DNA of 64,000 nucleotides from Candidatus Electryonea clarkiae (GTDB taxonomy: Bacteria; Electryoneota; Electryoneia; Electryoneales; Electryoneaceae). The notes under the pieces were generated by a model. The model was not told the DNA's origin. It was given only the letters and a program-made list of their open reading frames with translations, and made no database searches. The stretch is from assembly GCA_030765455.1 (NCBI GenBank), contig JAVCCM010000120.1, positions 53,368-117,367 on the forward strand, in the 5' to 3' direction. Positions 18,237 through 26,541 of this stretch are shown here, piece by piece. The position numbers and the translations under genes were made by a program. Numbering within the stretch: the first letter of the stretch is position 1; the number at the start of each line of letters is the position of its first letter.

Positions 18237-18853
18237 AATTCATAAATAAAAATAGTTCTCCAAATGATTTTGAAAATTGGAAGCAACGAAATCGTGGTGC
18301 AAATTGGAACGATTTATCAAATGCAGACAATAGAATTATAAAAAGTAATCTTGCAGAATCACTGCATATCGAACAGGGAAAAATCTGCTGTTATTGTGAA
18401 CAACGCATTTCTGGAAACAACTCGCACATTGAACATTTTAAACCCAAAAGTACATTTCCTTCAGATTCATTTAACTATGCAAACCTTTTAGCAAGTTGTG
18501 AAGGAAATCCAAAAAATAAAAGTTGCGGTCATAAAAAACACAGCGAGTATTCCAATGAAATGGTATCTCCGTTAGATAGTAAGTGCGAGAGTCGATTTAT
18601 TTATACAGAACATGGCATGATGAGTCCATCTGATCCTGATGATGCTGATGCAGAACAAACAGTACTTACACTCGGGCTAAATACAAGAAGATTAAAGGCA
18701 ATTAGGAGAGTCTTGTATATAGAGATTGATAATTATAAAATGTATTTGTCGCCTGATGATTTTCGACAATTGATTGATGACAAGTTACAGTTAAAACCTG
18801 AAGGATATTGCGAATATTGGACGACTGTTAATTATGTAGCATTAAATTCATAA
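18233..18853 (+). CDS. ptuB: Septu-type HNH endonuclease (PtuB-like)
   Basis: 206 residues. The N-terminus, 'INKNSSPNDFENWKQRN', and the nuclease core, C52-C53-x-C55 followed by 'HIEHFKPKS' (H65, H68), are typical of the HNH family described as TIGR02646. A further 'NYANLLASCEG' and a 'SCGHKKH' segment supply the remaining Cys/His ligands. The ATG lies inside the end of the ATPase gene, which sets the start. In Septu this nuclease forms a complex with PtuA and degrades DNA during phage attack. The pair seems AT-richer than its neighbours and sits between unrelated genes, as expected for a transferred defence island. No integrase or attachment site was found. Confidence 0.82.
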   Translation: MKFINKNSSPNDFENWKQRNRGANWNDLSNADNRIIKSNLAESLHIEQGKICCYCEQRISGNNSHIEHFKPKSTFPSDSFNYANLLASCEGNPKNKSCGHKKHSEYSNEMVSPLDSKCESRFIYTEHGMMSPSDPDDADAEQTVLTLGLNTRRLKAIRRVLYIEIDNYKMYLSPDDFRQLIDDKLQLKPEGYCEYWTTVNYVALNS

Positions 18854-18935
18854 CATTCTGATGGCAAGTAAGCAAAAGTGTTATATTGAAAAATGCTATG
18901 TTAACAAAGAATATTAATAATTTAAATTACTGAAT

Positions 18936-20417
18936 TCATTGTTTTTTTGCTGTTATTCTGCCCATCCAACGCTTTATTGCGGCGCATTCTCCTTCATCAA
19001 AAAATCCAATTAGCAGTAGAAGTACAGGAAAAGATGCGGCGAGTGCCAGACGGATCAGGAAGTAATCATTTAGATCTGTTGTCTTAATGGCAGCAAGTAT
19101 TAACAGGGTTACAATACCAACTTTGATAACCCTGAGCCAGGGAAATGCTATTGGATATATTCTTTGATTCACGATATATGTAAAAACTGCCAGCGATATG
19201 AATCCTGCCAGTACCGCCCAGGCAGCTCCGTAAATTCCGTAATCCCTGATCCAATACCATCCACAACCAAACTCCAAGAGTGACGAAACAAGTAAAATTA
19301 TCGGAAACACCCATGTCTTATCTTTCAGGCTGGCACCGCTTGAGAATACTATGAAAACTCCATAAAACGTTACACTTAATGCAAGCCAGGCGACAATGGG
19401 AATCGCCTGGTGATAGAACTTGTTTTTACCAAGCAAGAGTGCCAGTTCTGGAGAAAATAATGTAACATAAAGGGCGATAGCCGCGGCAATTGTCCAGATA
19501 TAACCCATGGTCCTGGCATAAAGCGGGCGGGGATCAATTTCTTCCTTTTTTGCCCGGAAAAGCTGTGGAGCAAATGCAATCGTAAAAGGCATCATTATTC
19601 CAAACTGGGCAATAAATGAAATTTTCATCCCGAAGCCAAAAAGAGCTACTTCCTCCGATCCGTGAAGCCATCTCAACATTATCTGAGGAATACCATTCAA
19701 TACGAAAAGTGTAATATCTATAGCAATCAGAGGAACACCGTAACGAAGAAGCGTTTTCCATCCGGACATAAAAGTTGACTTCTTGATGCGTCCTTTAATG
19801 ACTGGAATAATCATCAATGCCGTCGCAATATTTGTCACCGCTAATGCAAGAGTAATTCCTCTCAATCCAAGGTCAAGATCAATCAAGAACCAGACATTCA
19901 AACCAATAATGGAAAAAAACCTCATCAGGTTGAAAGCAAGAAACATTTTCCATCTGCCTTCAGCTCTTAAGAATGCCAGGGGAATAATACTCAGGGTGTT
20001 ACCAAAAATTGCTATTGCTATATCTCTTGCAGGCACAGTGAATCCGGAATTCGCAAGAAGTACTTTTGACCATAATCCGCCGGTAAGGAAAAGAATACCC
20101 GCACCAAAAACGGCGGCAAACATTGTTAATTTGAATGAGTTTCCAACTATTGCATCGCGTTCATCATCCGTTGAGGCAAGCAGATAGTGCCGAAAAAATG
20201 CTGTAGCAATTCCAAGGTTCAGTATTACTATACCGATATTCAGGGCGACCTGCAGCAAAGACCATCCAGCATATTCATCCACACTGATAAAATGCGTATT
20301 AGTATGCAGCCGGACTAAAAGAAGCTGGCTTAATGGCCGAACAAGAGTGCTCAGACCAAAAACAATAGTGTGGCTGGCAAGAGTCTTAAAAAACCGTGAT
20401 GTAGGAGTCTGCTGCAA
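18936..20417 (-). CDS. Polysaccharide flippase (Wzx/MATE-type membrane protein)
   Basis: 493 residues with 12-14 hydrophobic segments, small loops and Arg/Lys at the cytoplasmic ends, the layout of the MVF/MATE-like Wzx family. The start is a TTG at 20417 with an AAGG a few bases upstream. There is no ATG close by. These proteins flip lipid-linked oligosaccharides across the inner membrane for O-antigen, capsule or exopolysaccharide assembly. Residues 1-45 carry the usual amphipathic entry ('HTIVFGLSTLVRPLSQLLLVRL'). No glycosyltransferase genes flank it, so the glycan is unknown. It is convergent with ptuB and divergent from the oxidoreductase gene. Confidence 0.8.
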   Translation of the reverse strand: MQQTPTSRFFKTLASHTIVFGLSTLVRPLSQLLLVRLHTNTHFISVDEYAGWSLLQVALNIGIVILNLGIATAFFRHYLLASTDDERDAIVGNSFKLTMFAAVFGAGILFLTGGLWSKVLLANSGFTVPARDIAIAIFGNTLSIIPLAFLRAEGRWKMFLAFNLMRFFSIIGLNVWFLIDLDLGLRGITLALAVTNIATALMIIPVIKGRIKKSTFMSGWKTLLRYGVPLIAIDITLFVLNGIPQIMLRWLHGSEEVALFGFGMKISFIAQFGIMMPFTIAFAPQLFRAKKEEIDPRPLYARTMGYIWTIAAAIALYVTLFSPELALLLGKNKFYHQAIPIVAWLALSVTFYGVFIVFSSGASLKDKTWVFPIILLVSSLLEFGCGWYWIRDYGIYGAAWAVLAGFISLAVFTYIVNQRIYPIAFPWLRVIKVGIVTLLILAAIKTTDLNDYFLIRLALAASFPVLLLLIGFFDEGECAAIKRWMGRITAKKQ

Positions 20418-20596
20418 CTTTGAACCTTAATAGTGTTTTTCTTTGAATTATTCGTCATCAAGGTATTTTCTTTTTATGACGCGATCAAGGTTCCGTTCCA
20501 TTGATATTAAATACTTCTTAACTGGATTGTCGATCCATTTTAAAGGATTATGTAAACATTCCGGTTTATGATTATATTGATGCCATAATAAAGCTG

Positions 20597-20624
20597 AGTC
20601 ATTCCCGCCGAGGAGTGAATGACA
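20597..20624. repeat. Short degenerate palindrome of the TCATTC/GAATGA type
   Basis: A TCATTC arm (20599-20604) faces GAATGA (20617-20622) around a CCGCCGAGGAG core. The ends match those of the longer elements at 10607 and 23764, so this may be a shortened relic of the same class. Confidence 0.4.
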
Positions 20625-20681
20625 ACATGCATTCATATTAAATGAATCGAAATATAAGTACTCTGAAAGAAGCCTGGACTC

Positions 20682-21644
20682 ATGGAAAAAATATCTGTTG
20701 GTGTTATTGGTGTGGGGCGGCTTGGAAGGTTTCATGCCCTGAAATATGCGGCTAATGATCGCGCGGATCTGGTCGGAGTATATGATATGGACGGCAAAGC
20801 GGCTTCGAAAGTTGCCGGGGAAACCGGTTCCACTGCCTTTTCGAATATAGAAGAGCTTCTCTCAAAAGTTGATGCAGTCAGCGTGGCTGTATTCACTGAC
20901 AGTCATTATGTCGTCGGCTTGCAGGTTCTGGAAGACGCCAAACACATGCTGGTGGAAAAGCCAATAACCTCCAGGTCGGAGCAGGCACGTGAACTTGTCG
21001 CCATTGCAGAGAAGAAGAATCTCGTGCTCCAGGTAGGTCATATCGAACGTTTTAATCCGGCTGTCAGGGCATTGCATGGAATCAAAATAAATCCCCGCTT
21101 CGTTGAAGCACACCGCCTGGCGCCATACTCAGCCCGCGGCGCTGATGTCAGTGTGGTTCATGATTTAATGATTCATGATATCGATGTGTTACTCCATTGG
21201 ATGGGGAATGAGATTGAGCGGGTTGATGCTTCCGGTGTTCCTGTAATAACCGATGCACCCGACATTGCGAACGCACGAATCAGCTTTTCAGGAAAAAGAG
21301 CGGCTAATTTGACGGCGAGCCGGATTTCGCTTAAGAGGATGCGTAAATTCAGAATATTTCAGGAAGACGCTTATATTTCCGTAGATTTTGAAAAACGCAG
21401 CGCTCATATTTACCAGCAGGTCCCTAAGGGAACCCCAAAGTCTATGCCAATCCCCGGTGCTCTTGATTCAGATATTCGTGTTTTAGCAAAAAAAACGCGA
21501 GCTAAGAAGGATGACGATGCATTATCACGTGAAATAGATGCATTCCTTGTTTCAATTCAAACTGGAAAACCTGCATTTGTGACAGGAAAAGAGGCTTTAC
21601 CGGCTTTGGAGTTAGTTGAGGAAATTGCAAGACAATGCGAATAG
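20682..21644 (+). CDS. Gfo/Idh/MocA family NAD(P)-dependent oxidoreductase
   Basis: 320 residues. The N-terminal Rossmann fold begins with GVIGVGRLGRFH (7-18), and the family EKP motif is at 92-94. The second domain holds the substrate helix 'HDLMIHDIDVLLHWMG', with the Asp/His positions expected of the active site. Family members oxidise or reduce sugar hydroxyls, for example nucleotide-sugar or myo-inositol substrates. The adjacent divergent flippase makes a role in a surface sugar pathway possible, but the substrate cannot be told. The ribosome binding site is weak. Confidence 0.82.
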   Translation: MEKISVGVIGVGRLGRFHALKYAANDRADLVGVYDMDGKAASKVAGETGSTAFSNIEELLSKVDAVSVAVFTDSHYVVGLQVLEDAKHMLVEKPITSRSEQARELVAIAEKKNLVLQVGHIERFNPAVRALHGIKINPRFVEAHRLAPYSARGADVSVVHDLMIHDIDVLLHWMGNEIERVDASGVPVITDAPDIANARISFSGKRAANLTASRISLKRMRKFRIFQEDAYISVDFEKRSAHIYQQVPKGTPKSMPIPGALDSDIRVLAKKTRAKKDDDALSREIDAFLVSIQTGKPAFVTGKEALPALELVEEIARQCE

Positions 21645-21831
21645 GGTAATTCAAATAATATATTTACAATAAGTACGACATTTTTTATCGTAATGTCTTG
21701 TGCAGTGTCATGATATTGTCTTTTATAAAATCCTCTTTAGTTTAATAGAGAGAATCAGATTTTATGCCCTTGTACATAATGTAAATGAATATTAAATTGC
21801 AGTATTTGAAAGATTAATTGGGTTTAAATAT

Positions 21832-22179
21832 ATGATTCGGCATTTTCTACATAGTAAAATCCACCGTGCCACGGTAACTGAAGTTGATCTTGATTACGAA
21901 GGTAGCCTGACGCTTGATCCATTACTCATGGAAAAAGCGAATATAGCTCAACATGAGCAGATTAATGTTTACAATATCACCCAGGGTGGACGGTTTACGA
22001 CCTACGCAATCGAGGGTTCACAAGGAAGCGGTGAGGTTTGTGTTAACGGTGCGGCAGCCCACCATGCTGCTGTCGGTGATCTGATCATTATTGTCACATA
22101 TTGCGACCTGCATGAACAGGAAATTAATCAATTCTCCTCGACAATTGTTTTCGTTGATGAAAAAAACCAACCTCTATAA
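21832..22179 (+). CDS. panD: Aspartate 1-decarboxylase (pyruvoyl enzyme)
   Basis: 115 residues, a little shorter than E. coli PanD (126). The self-cleavage site G24-S25 in 'YEGSLTLD' is intact, giving the pyruvoyl group at S25 after processing. 'INVYNITQGGRFTTYAI' and 'GAAAHHAAVGDLIIIVTY' match the barrel strands of the family. PanD decarboxylates L-aspartate to beta-alanine for pantothenate and CoA. The other pantothenate genes (panB, panC) are not in the window. It lies about 70 bases upstream of pepA on the same strand, so co-transcription is possible. Confidence 0.93.
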   Translation: MIRHFLHSKIHRATVTEVDLDYEGSLTLDPLLMEKANIAQHEQINVYNITQGGRFTTYAIEGSQGSGEVCVNGAAAHHAAVGDLIIIVTYCDLHEQEINQFSSTIVFVDEKNQPL

Positions 22180-22250
22180 AGATAATTCTATAGATCCCTT
22201 TAAGTACAATTCACATAATCCAGTTTGAAGAAGATTCTTCAGGAGATTTA

Positions 22251-23753
22251 ATGCAGATTACTGTTTTTGATAAAGATCCATCGGACGTTAATGCTGAATT
22301 ACTTGTTGCCGGGCTTTTCAAAGGTGAGAATGTTGTTGATAGTGGACTGGAACTTCTGGACGCTGCATTAAACGGACAGCTAACGCTGGCTTTGGAAAGA
22401 GAAGACTTCAAAGGTGCGAGTGATCAAACACTTTCTTTATATGGAGTTAAAGATACAGGTCCCCGTCGAGTATTGATTGTTGGGCTTGGAAAAAGAAATG
22501 ATACCACCCCTGAAAAGATACGCCGGGCTTACGGGAAAGCCGGTCGGCGTGGCAGGGAACTGCGAATCAAGCATGCTTGTATCATTCCTCCCCTGAAAGG
22601 AAACGCAGAGGAGTTAAAACACCTCATCGTAGTCGCTTCAGTTGAAGGGTTTGCCCTTGCCACATATCGTTTCGCAAAATATATAAGCAAGAAAAAGAAA
22701 AATTATCCCTCACTCGAAAGATTAGAACTGATTCCCGACGACAAAAATAATATTTCATATTTGGAATCGGGTGCTAAGACTGCGGAAATAACAGTTGACG
22801 CAACGGTTTTTGCACGTGACCTCTTTACCACTCCCGGTCATGATCTCTATCCCCAAGTGTATGCCGAGATCGCACAATCTCTTGAGAGCGAACATATCAA
22901 GGTAGAAATACTTCAAGAGGATTCGCTTAAGAAATTAAAGATGGGGGCTTTATTAGCTGTTGGACAGGGCAGCGCCAGACCCCCGGTATTGATTCATCTG
23001 ACTTACGATCCGGGAATAGATAACGCGAAAACCTTTGCCATAGTTGGGAAGGGTATTACTTTCGATGCTGGAGGGCTTGATCTGAAAACCGCTGCCGGAA
23101 TGCGGGACATGAAAGGCGATATGGGCGGTTCAGCGGCTGTTATGGGAGTATTCAAAGCCCTGGAAAAATGGCGTCCGCAATGCAGGGTGGAAGGTTTTAT
23201 CCCGGCTGCGGAAAACATGCCCGGCGGTAATGCATATAGACCCGGTGACGTAATAACCAGCCATAAGGGTCTCACAATCGAAATCGATAATACAGATGCC
23301 GAAGGACGACTCGCACTCGCTGATGGACTGTCTTATGCCATTGAAACTGTTAAGCCTGACGTTATTATTGATATCGCCACACTGACCGGGGCATGCCTGA
23401 TCGCTTTGGGACACCACGCTACGGGGATGATGGGTACTGATGACAGCTTGGCGGAGCTACTGACGGAAGCAGGAGAAGTCACCGGCGAACGTGTCTGGCG
23501 GCTGCCGTTGTGGAATGACTACACCAAACAGATAGCAAGCGAGATCGCTGACATGAAAAACACCGGTGGACGACCCGGTGGCGCCATCACTGCTGCGGCA
23601 TTTTTAAAGGAATTTGTCGGTGACACACCCTGGATTCATCTCGATATTGCGGGTACGGCGGATGAAGTGCCGGTTAGCTATGCTCCACATAAAAAACTAC
23701 CAACCGGTGTGGGAGTCAGACTTATTCTTGAAGTTCTGAATAAGTGGGCATGA
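22251..23753 (+). CDS. pepA: Leucyl aminopeptidase (M17 family)
   Basis: 500 residues, the usual length. AGGAG lies before the ATG. The N-terminal macro-like domain covers about 1-165. The catalytic domain contains K267 and D272 in 'GKGITFDAGG' and the signature NTDAEGRL at 347-354, with metal-binding Asp and Glu. PepA is a hexameric cytoplasmic aminopeptidase with two metal ions per subunit, removing N-terminal residues from peptides. All ligands seem present. In E. coli PepA also binds DNA, but nothing here addresses that. Confidence 0.94.
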   Translation: MQITVFDKDPSDVNAELLVAGLFKGENVVDSGLELLDAALNGQLTLALEREDFKGASDQTLSLYGVKDTGPRRVLIVGLGKRNDTTPEKIRRAYGKAGRRGRELRIKHACIIPPLKGNAEELKHLIVVASVEGFALATYRFAKYISKKKKNYPSLERLELIPDDKNNISYLESGAKTAEITVDATVFARDLFTTPGHDLYPQVYAEIAQSLESEHIKVEILQEDSLKKLKMGALLAVGQGSARPPVLIHLTYDPGIDNAKTFAIVGKGITFDAGGLDLKTAAGMRDMKGDMGGSAAVMGVFKALEKWRPQCRVEGFIPAAENMPGGNAYRPGDVITSHKGLTIEIDNTDAEGRLALADGLSYAIETVKPDVIIDIATLTGACLIALGHHATGMMGTDDSLAELLTEAGEVTGERVWRLPLWNDYTKQIASEIADMKNTGGRPGGAITAAAFLKEFVGDTPWIHLDIAGTADEVPVSYAPHKKLPTGVGVRLILEVLNKWA

Positions 23754-23763
23754 TTTAAGGGAT

Positions 23764-23845
23764 TGTCATTCTCGGGCTTGACCCGGGAATCCACCATTAG
23801 TCTTAAATTCGAGCATGGATTCCTGGGTCAAGCCCGAGAATGACA
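23764..23845. repeat. Palindromic intergenic element (30-bp inverted repeat, one mismatch)
   Basis: Arms lie at 23764-23793 and 23816-23845, starting TGTCATTCTCGGGCTTGACC, with 22 bases between them. The ends TGTCATTC/GAATGACA and the inner GAATCCA resemble the element at 10607-10691, but the core differs. It follows the stop of pepA by 10 bases and could form a strong RNA hairpin that ends or stabilises that transcript. Confidence 0.8.
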
Positions 23846-24019
23846 GAGCACCATGAGGTTTGTGAGCTGATCCGCTAAATCCATTTCGACACAAAGCAAA
23901 TTCTTGCCTGGAAATTATAATATTTCCCCCTCCTCCTTGCATTCTTCTTAATAATTTAGCATTTTATAGCTTAGGTAATTTCAACCGTTTTCTGCTCAGC
24001 ACCAGGATCAGGGGAGGTT

Positions 24020-26392
24020 ATGATGACAAGCAACAAAGCAATCCTTACAACAGCAATATTCCTGCTCACAGCGCTCTACTCTGTTTGTACCTCACAAGTA
24101 ACTTTTATTGAACATGCCATCAGCGAAGATTTTGATTTTGAACGGGCGCGCTCGGTTTATGTGATCGACCTGGATGATGACGACGACTATGACATCCTTG
24201 GCGCTGCCCCAGTAGAAGAAGAAATACGATGGTGGGAAAATGACGGAAACGAAGAATTTACCGAACATGTGATAAGGGAAGATCTTCCGGGCGCCAATTG
24301 TGTCTGGGCTGATGATCTTGATGGCGACGATGATATAGATGTTCTCGGAACAGCTTCGCATGCAGATTTTGGCGACTACTATATCTGGTGGGAAAATAAT
24401 GGCGACGAAGAATTTGAAGAACATATCATTGAGTCCAACATTGATGGATCAAATACAATCAAGACTGTCGATCTTGATGATGATGGTGATCTGGATATTA
24501 TCGGTTCAGCAGGTGGAGTGGCTGACAGGGTTGTCTGGTTTGAGAATGACGGGAACGAAAATTTCACCCTCCATGTAATAGCCACCGGATTTGATGCCGC
24601 AAATTCAGTTTATGCCGCTGATATTAACGATGATGGTGATATCGATATCATTGATGCTGCCGCACACGGGAATCGTATCTACTGGTGGGAGAGTGACGGC
24701 TCTCCTGCAAATGGCGGATGGATTCAGCGAACTGTTATCAACTATACCCGTGCTCCCAGGGATATACACCTGATCGATATCGACGACGATGATGACATGG
24801 ACCTGGTGAGCGCATCAAGCAGTGATAATGATTTTATATGGTGGGAGAATAACGGCAACGGCGGTTTCACTCGTCATGACCTGAATAATAACTATACCAA
24901 CGCTTATACAGTCTATGCCGATGATCTGGATGGTGATAATGATGTAGATGTTATTGGAGGCGGATATAGCCAGGACAGGATATCGTGGTGGGAAAATGAT
25001 GGTGAAGAAGATTTCACCGAACACCTGATCACGGATGATTTTGACGGTCCTATCGACCTGTTTACAATTGATCTGGATCAGGATAACGATATGGATTTCC
25101 TCTGTGCCGGGTATGATGAAAACACCATCGCCTGGTTTGAGCAGGTCAGCCCGTCGCAGTTCGATCTCGCTGAGCCGGTTGATGATTCTGTTATAGTGGA
25201 TCAGCCACTGACTTTGCGATGGCACGCATCAGTAGCGCCCGATTCGGGTGATCCGATCACCTATTTTGTGAATATCTCCACAGAGGAAGATTTTGCTGCT
25301 GATACGCTTTTTGACGCGGACACGGATACGTTTCTTATATTCAACATGATTGAGGATAATTCTGAATACTGGTGGCAGGTTTATGCTTATGACGAGGAAA
25401 CCGAGACTGTCAAATGGTCGAACCAGACCTGGACCTTCGAGATCAATCTGCCTCCCGAAGAATTTGATTTGACTTCCCCGGACAGTGGATCTATAAACAT
25501 CGGCGCAGAGATAACACTTTCCTGGCAGACATCAAACGACCCCGGTGGCGCTGAAGTAGTCTATGATATCTACCTCTCCGATAATCCCGATGATATGGGT
25601 GATCCGGTATATGCAGACATTGAGGATAATACATATACTTTTGAAATAGATGAGGAGAACCTTTACTACTGGACTGTCCTCGTGCTCGATGATAACACAC
25701 CCGGAACCTTCGCAAACAGCACCTGGAGTTTTTATGCTGATCTGCCCGACCTGCCCTCGGATTTCGAACTGCTCGAACCGGAAAACGGCGAAATAATTCC
25801 ATTTGCCGATCCTTATGAAATTGAAACTGCCTGGCAGCAGTCAGTAGATCCGGATTTGCATGAAAATGTCATATACAGCCTTAATTTCATGGTAACATTG
25901 GATGACGAGTCAGAAAGAACAGTCAATTTCGATCATCTGCGAGATACAGTATTGACAATAAATATCCCCGAAGAACTTGAACTCTATTCATGGAGCGATA
26001 CCCTGTCGGTTAACTGGTGGGTAAGGGCTGTTTCAGGTGATGACGAAGTCGAATGCCTCGAGCGTTTCACTTTCTATTTCGAACCGGGCACAGGGATAAA
26101 TACTGAACAATCTAAAGAATTGCCTACAGAATTCAAGATAGAAGCGGTTTACCCCAATCCCTTCAATCCTGAATTGTCGCTGATAATTGCCTTGCCTGAG
26201 CAGTCGGGGCTAAAGGTGCAAATATACAATATTCTCGGAAAACAGGTTGCCTTAATGGCAGACGAAAATTTATTGCCCGGATACCATAAATTCACATTAA
26301 ACGCAGAGAATCTGACAAGCGGAATATACTTCATCCATGCCACCGTGCCGGGGAAAATGGATGAGATACGGAAAGTGGTTTTGGTGCGATAA
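24020..26392 (+). CDS. Secreted VCBS/FG-GAP-repeat protein with FN3-like domains and T9SS sorting domain
   Basis: 790 residues from the ATG at 24020, preceded by GGGGAGG. Residues 1-26 are a signal peptide. Residues about 28-370 carry seven FG-GAP-like repeats ('DLDGDDDIDVLG...WWENDGNEEFTEHVI'), each with an acidic calcium loop. Three fibronectin/Ig-like domains follow ('PLTLRWHASVAPDSGDPITYFVNIS', 'EITLSWQTSNDPGGAEVVYDIYLS', and a third). The T9SS sorting domain has YPNPFNP, 'QIYNILGKQV' and KVVLVR. It is a paralog of 10814-13279. It is the first gene of the long plus-strand block of exported proteins; no enzymatic motif is seen. Confidence 0.85.
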   Translation: MMTSNKAILTTAIFLLTALYSVCTSQVTFIEHAISEDFDFERARSVYVIDLDDDDDYDILGAAPVEEEIRWWENDGNEEFTEHVIREDLPGANCVWADDLDGDDDIDVLGTASHADFGDYYIWWENNGDEEFEEHIIESNIDGSNTIKTVDLDDDGDLDIIGSAGGVADRVVWFENDGNENFTLHVIATGFDAANSVYAADINDDGDIDIIDAAAHGNRIYWWESDGSPANGGWIQRTVINYTRAPRDIHLIDIDDDDDMDLVSASSSDNDFIWWENNGNGGFTRHDLNNNYTNAYTVYADDLDGDNDVDVIGGGYSQDRISWWENDGEEDFTEHLITDDFDGPIDLFTIDLDQDNDMDFLCAGYDENTIAWFEQVSPSQFDLAEPVDDSVIVDQPLTLRWHASVAPDSGDPITYFVNISTEEDFAADTLFDADTDTFLIFNMIEDNSEYWWQVYAYDEETETVKWSNQTWTFEINLPPEEFDLTSPDSGSINIGAEITLSWQTSNDPGGAEVVYDIYLSDNPDDMGDPVYADIEDNTYTFEIDEENLYYWTVLVLDDNTPGTFANSTWSFYADLPDLPSDFELLEPENGEIIPFADPYEIETAWQQSVDPDLHENVIYSLNFMVTLDDESERTVNFDHLRDTVLTINIPEELELYSWSDTLSVNWWVRAVSGDDEVECLERFTFYFEPGTGINTEQSKELPTEFKIEAVYPNPFNPELSLIIALPEQSGLKVQIYNILGKQVALMADENLLPGYHKFTLNAENLTSGIYFIHATVPGKMDEIRKVVLVR

Positions 26393-26541
26393 AATTTAAT
26401 AGTGACATTCATACAACTTTACAGGAAGAAACAAAAGATTTGATTAACAATCATTGGAATGATGTACAGGATTACATATTAGCTGTATTGCAGCATGTTC
26501 TTTTGGACTGAAGTTTTGAGATATACACAATCGGATGAGTC

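Noticed and set aside
16785..18935. Retron associated with the ATPase/HNH pair
   Set aside because: No reverse transcriptase frame or paired msr/msd-like inverted repeat lies in the flanking sequence.
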